A stretch of 64,000 nt of DNA. It comes from Acidobacteriaceae bacterium. GTDB lineage: Bacteria; Acidobacteriota; Terriglobia; Terriglobales; Acidobacteriaceae. A program made the translations under genes and the position numbers. Below the pieces are notes generated by a model that made no database searches, had not been told where the DNA came from, and worked only from the letters and a program-made list of their open reading frames with translations. Position 1 is the stretch's first letter, and the number at the start of each line of letters is the position of its first letter. This document shows, in pieces, positions 60,816-64,000 of the stretch. Location: positions 107,503 through 171,502 of the forward strand of contig PMYL01000059.1 in assembly GCA_003170825.1 (NCBI GenBank), read 5' to 3'.

Positions 60816-61088
60816 TCAATCCTCGAAGGTCAACAGCCCTGCCCAGCCTTTGGAGATCGTCTCGTTCATCTCCTCAATCGTTACCGGCTTGCCCGTCCAA
60901 TGCACACAACCCTTCAGATCCATAATCGAGCCGGCCTTCCGGAAAATATACTCGCCGTGCTCACCTTCGATGAATTTGACCTGGTCGCCGGGTTTGACGC
61001 TCAGCTTCTTGAGCACTTCAGCCGGGATAGTGATCTGCCCTTCGGAGTTGACCGCAGCGAAAGCCATTGGGAAGTCCTCAACAGCCAT
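60816..61088 (-). CDS. AbrB/MazE/SpoVT-family DNA-binding protein
   Basis: A 90-residue protein whose first 50 residues form an AbrB-type swapped-hairpin domain: AVNSEGQITIPAEVLKKLSVKPGDQVKFIEGEHGEYIFRKA. The tail (MDLKGCVHWTGKPVTIEEMNETISKG) is typical of the antitoxins of VapBC-like pairs. No partner toxin gene is next to it on either side, so it is an orphan antitoxin or a stand-alone regulator. ATG 61088 is used; ATG 61067 is in frame and close to the domain. Confidence 0.8.
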   Translation of the reverse strand: MAVEDFPMAFAAVNSEGQITIPAEVLKKLSVKPGDQVKFIEGEHGEYIFRKAGSIMDLKGCVHWTGKPVTIEEMNETISKGWAGLLTFED

Positions 61089-61122
61089 TGTAGTTCCACC
61101 GCCGGTCATCCAGTTGCGTGCC

Positions 61123-62076
61123 TCAGTTCCCGCTCACACCGGCCGGGACCATTTGCAGCGGTTCGGACAGGGTGAACAACAGAATGGCGCCCGGCTCCAG
61201 CGTGGCCTGCGGATGGCTGATCAACAGATGGGCAGTCACCGCGCCGGCCCCGATCAGGCCGCCGGTTACGGCGCCAACCGGGCCGCCCAGGATCGCGCCG
61301 GTGACCACACCTGCGCCCACCGCGCCGCTATACTCGATGCCGTCGCGTTTCAGGCGCGAGTCCGGTCGAATCGCGCCTTCGCTCCCGACTTTGGTTTTGG
61401 AACCTGGGGCTCCGGTAACCTCCGCGTACAGCCGGTAGCGCGTACCGTCGGACAGAGTTACCGTCTCCGGCCGCAGGCGCATGGCGCCGTGACCGCCCGG
61501 ATGGCCGCTGGAAACCTCGGCCACCCTGCCGTCGATCTCCGCGCCGGCGGGAATCAGCACCTGGCCGCCCTGCAACACGTCCGAGGCCACCCGGCTGCGG
61601 AAGGCTTCGCCCTTTTCGCTGGAGGAGGTCGAGAGCCGGTCAAGCAGCCGGACGCGAATGGTGGTTCCTTCACTGAGTTCGCCGGGCCGCAGCGGGTGCG
61701 GATGCACGATATCGCCGTCCGGATCGTCGGGGTAAGCTCGCTCCACCAATGCCGGTTGTGCCGGCGCGGGCGCATTCTGCTGCACCTGAACAACACCGCC
61801 GTCCGGGTCCGGATATTTGATCGAGGGATCGGCCGAGGCGGGCTGCGGCCCAGCCTGCGGCTGGACAGGGGCCTGAGCTGGGGTAGGCGCGGCCGGCTGC
61901 ACGGACATCGGCTGCCCGGCCGGAGGCTTGGCCTGCGGCGTGCCGGTGGTGACGATCATGTCGTTCGCCGGAGGATTCGAGGTTCCCTGGTAAGGGTTGG
62001 ACGGGCTCGCCTCCTGCGCTCCCAGAGCGGCAGTGGCTGCGGCAAACAAGGCGCACACAAGAATCGACCGGTTCAT
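61123..62076 (-). CDS. VirB10/TrbI-like exported protein
   Basis: A 317-residue protein with a signal peptide (cut near LGAQE) and GGAG six bases before ATG 62076. A proline/glutamine/alanine-rich linker (about 20-115) is followed by a beta-rich region: EGTTIRVRLLDRLSTSSSEKGEAFRSRVASDVLQGGQVLIPAGAEIDGRV. This matches the VirB10/TrbI beta-barrel domain, but there are no other conjugation genes nearby. It ends with a glycine/alanine-rich helix hairpin (GAVGAGVVTGAILGGPVGAVTGGLIGAG). Probably a stand-alone periplasmic or outer-membrane protein; role unknown. Confidence 0.65.
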   Translation of the reverse strand: MNRSILVCALFAAATAALGAQEASPSNPYQGTSNPPANDMIVTTGTPQAKPPAGQPMSVQPAAPTPAQAPVQPQAGPQPASADPSIKYPDPDGGVVQVQQNAPAPAQPALVERAYPDDPDGDIVHPHPLRPGELSEGTTIRVRLLDRLSTSSSEKGEAFRSRVASDVLQGGQVLIPAGAEIDGRVAEVSSGHPGGHGAMRLRPETVTLSDGTRYRLYAEVTGAPGSKTKVGSEGAIRPDSRLKRDGIEYSGAVGAGVVTGAILGGPVGAVTGGLIGAGAVTAHLLISHPQATLEPGAILLFTLSEPLQMVPAGVSGN

Positions 62077-63823
<1,747 letters not shown>

Positions 63824-63843
63824 CAATCAAGCGATTGATTGAC

Positions 63844-63877
63844 GCGAAGGGAGGAAGCTATGGCTTCCTCCCTTCGC
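63844..63877 (+). terminator. Long hairpin downstream of enolase
   Basis: GCGAAGGGAGGAAGC and GCTTCCTCCCTTCGC form a perfect 15-bp stem with a TATG loop, 20 bases after the enolase stop. There is no clear T-run, but the stem is strong enough to end or stabilise the transcript. Confidence 0.6.
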
Positions 63878-63904
63878 CTATAGGGCTGTCATATTACTTT
63901 TGAA

Positions 63905-63986
63905 CTGTCATCCTGAGCGGAGCACAAAAAACGACTGTCATCCTGAGCGGAGGTCGCCGCAGCGACCGCAGTCGAAGGATCTGCGG
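63905..63986. repeat. CTGTCATCCTGAGCGGAG repeat, one partial and one full copy
   Basis: CTGTCATCCTGAGCGGAG occurs at 63905-63922 and again at 63935-63952. The second copy continues into a hairpin GGTCGC-CGCA-GCGACC and then GCAGTCGAAGGATCTGCGG, a full unit; the first is cut short after the left part. The same core occurs in the inverted-repeat element at 14651-14793. Confidence 0.85.
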
Positions 63987-64000
63987 TTGCTATTCTCACT

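Overview
The window looks like a chromosome segment of a free-living, GC-rich, Gram-negative bacterium, most likely an acidobacterium (Acidobacteriota, Terriglobia-like). This is inferred from the style of the proteins: reaction-centre-type cytochrome c domains, a TonB receptor with an N-terminal carboxypeptidase-regulatory domain, several FtsX-type permeases, a bacterial SET protein and abundant palindromic intergenic repeats. No rRNA is present to prove it.

Layout. 1-7.4 kb: a cut-off gene, a lipoprotein and a surface-polysaccharide block (O-antigen ligase, a chain-length/export fusion protein, and a divergent epimerase and nucleotide-sugar dehydrogenase). 7.5-11.2 kb: a membrane FeS ETF:quinone oxidoreductase with etfB and etfA. 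11.2-14.6 kb, minus strand: a broken sugar-transferase remnant and an operon of mazG, a GNAT transferase and an OSBS/N-succinylamino-acid racemase. 14.6-18.7 kb: repeat elements, prepilin peptidase, a TPR lipoprotein, a SET methyltransferase, a damaged brnT-brnA pair and another frameshifted gene. 18.8-22.9 kb: dnaX-ybaB-recR, then a zinc-finger/nucleotidyltransferase pair behind a palindromic promoter.

23.2-35.1 kb is the first highlight. A histidine kinase and a sigma-54 activator are followed directly by a plausible sigma-54 promoter and an electron-transfer operon: a Cyc2-like monoheme-porin, a small cytochrome c, a GltD-like NAD(P)/FAD/FeS protein, Rieske protein, cytochrome b, a hexaheme cytochrome and a tetraheme fusion (reaction-centre cytochrome, YVTN propeller, MauG/CCP-like domain). 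This could connect the outer surface, the quinone pool and NAD(P)H.

35.2-45.2 kb is the second highlight. An OmpR-type two-component system diverges, across a palindrome-rich spacer, from a translationally coupled run: polyprenyl diphosphate synthase, FtsX-type permease, ABC ATPase, a cbb3-subunit-I-like membrane protein, a small membrane protein, an MFS-like/CcoO-like/cytochrome c fusion and a YceI-type polyisoprenoid-binding protein. It reads as one system joining isoprenoid supply, transport and an unusual oxidase-like module.

45.4-64 kb is mostly housekeeping: tRNA-Leu, lytic transglycosylase, an ECF sigma/anti-sigma pair, two cyclophilins, a cobalamin-riboswitch-controlled TonB receptor, tRNA-Arg with a probable integrase relic, an M16 protease, pilin and LolA-like protein, two ABC permeases, an AbrB-type protein, a VirB10-like protein and enolase. 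Four genes carry frameshifts (11.5, 17.9, 18.5 and 44.55 kb), so real decay and assembly error must both be considered.
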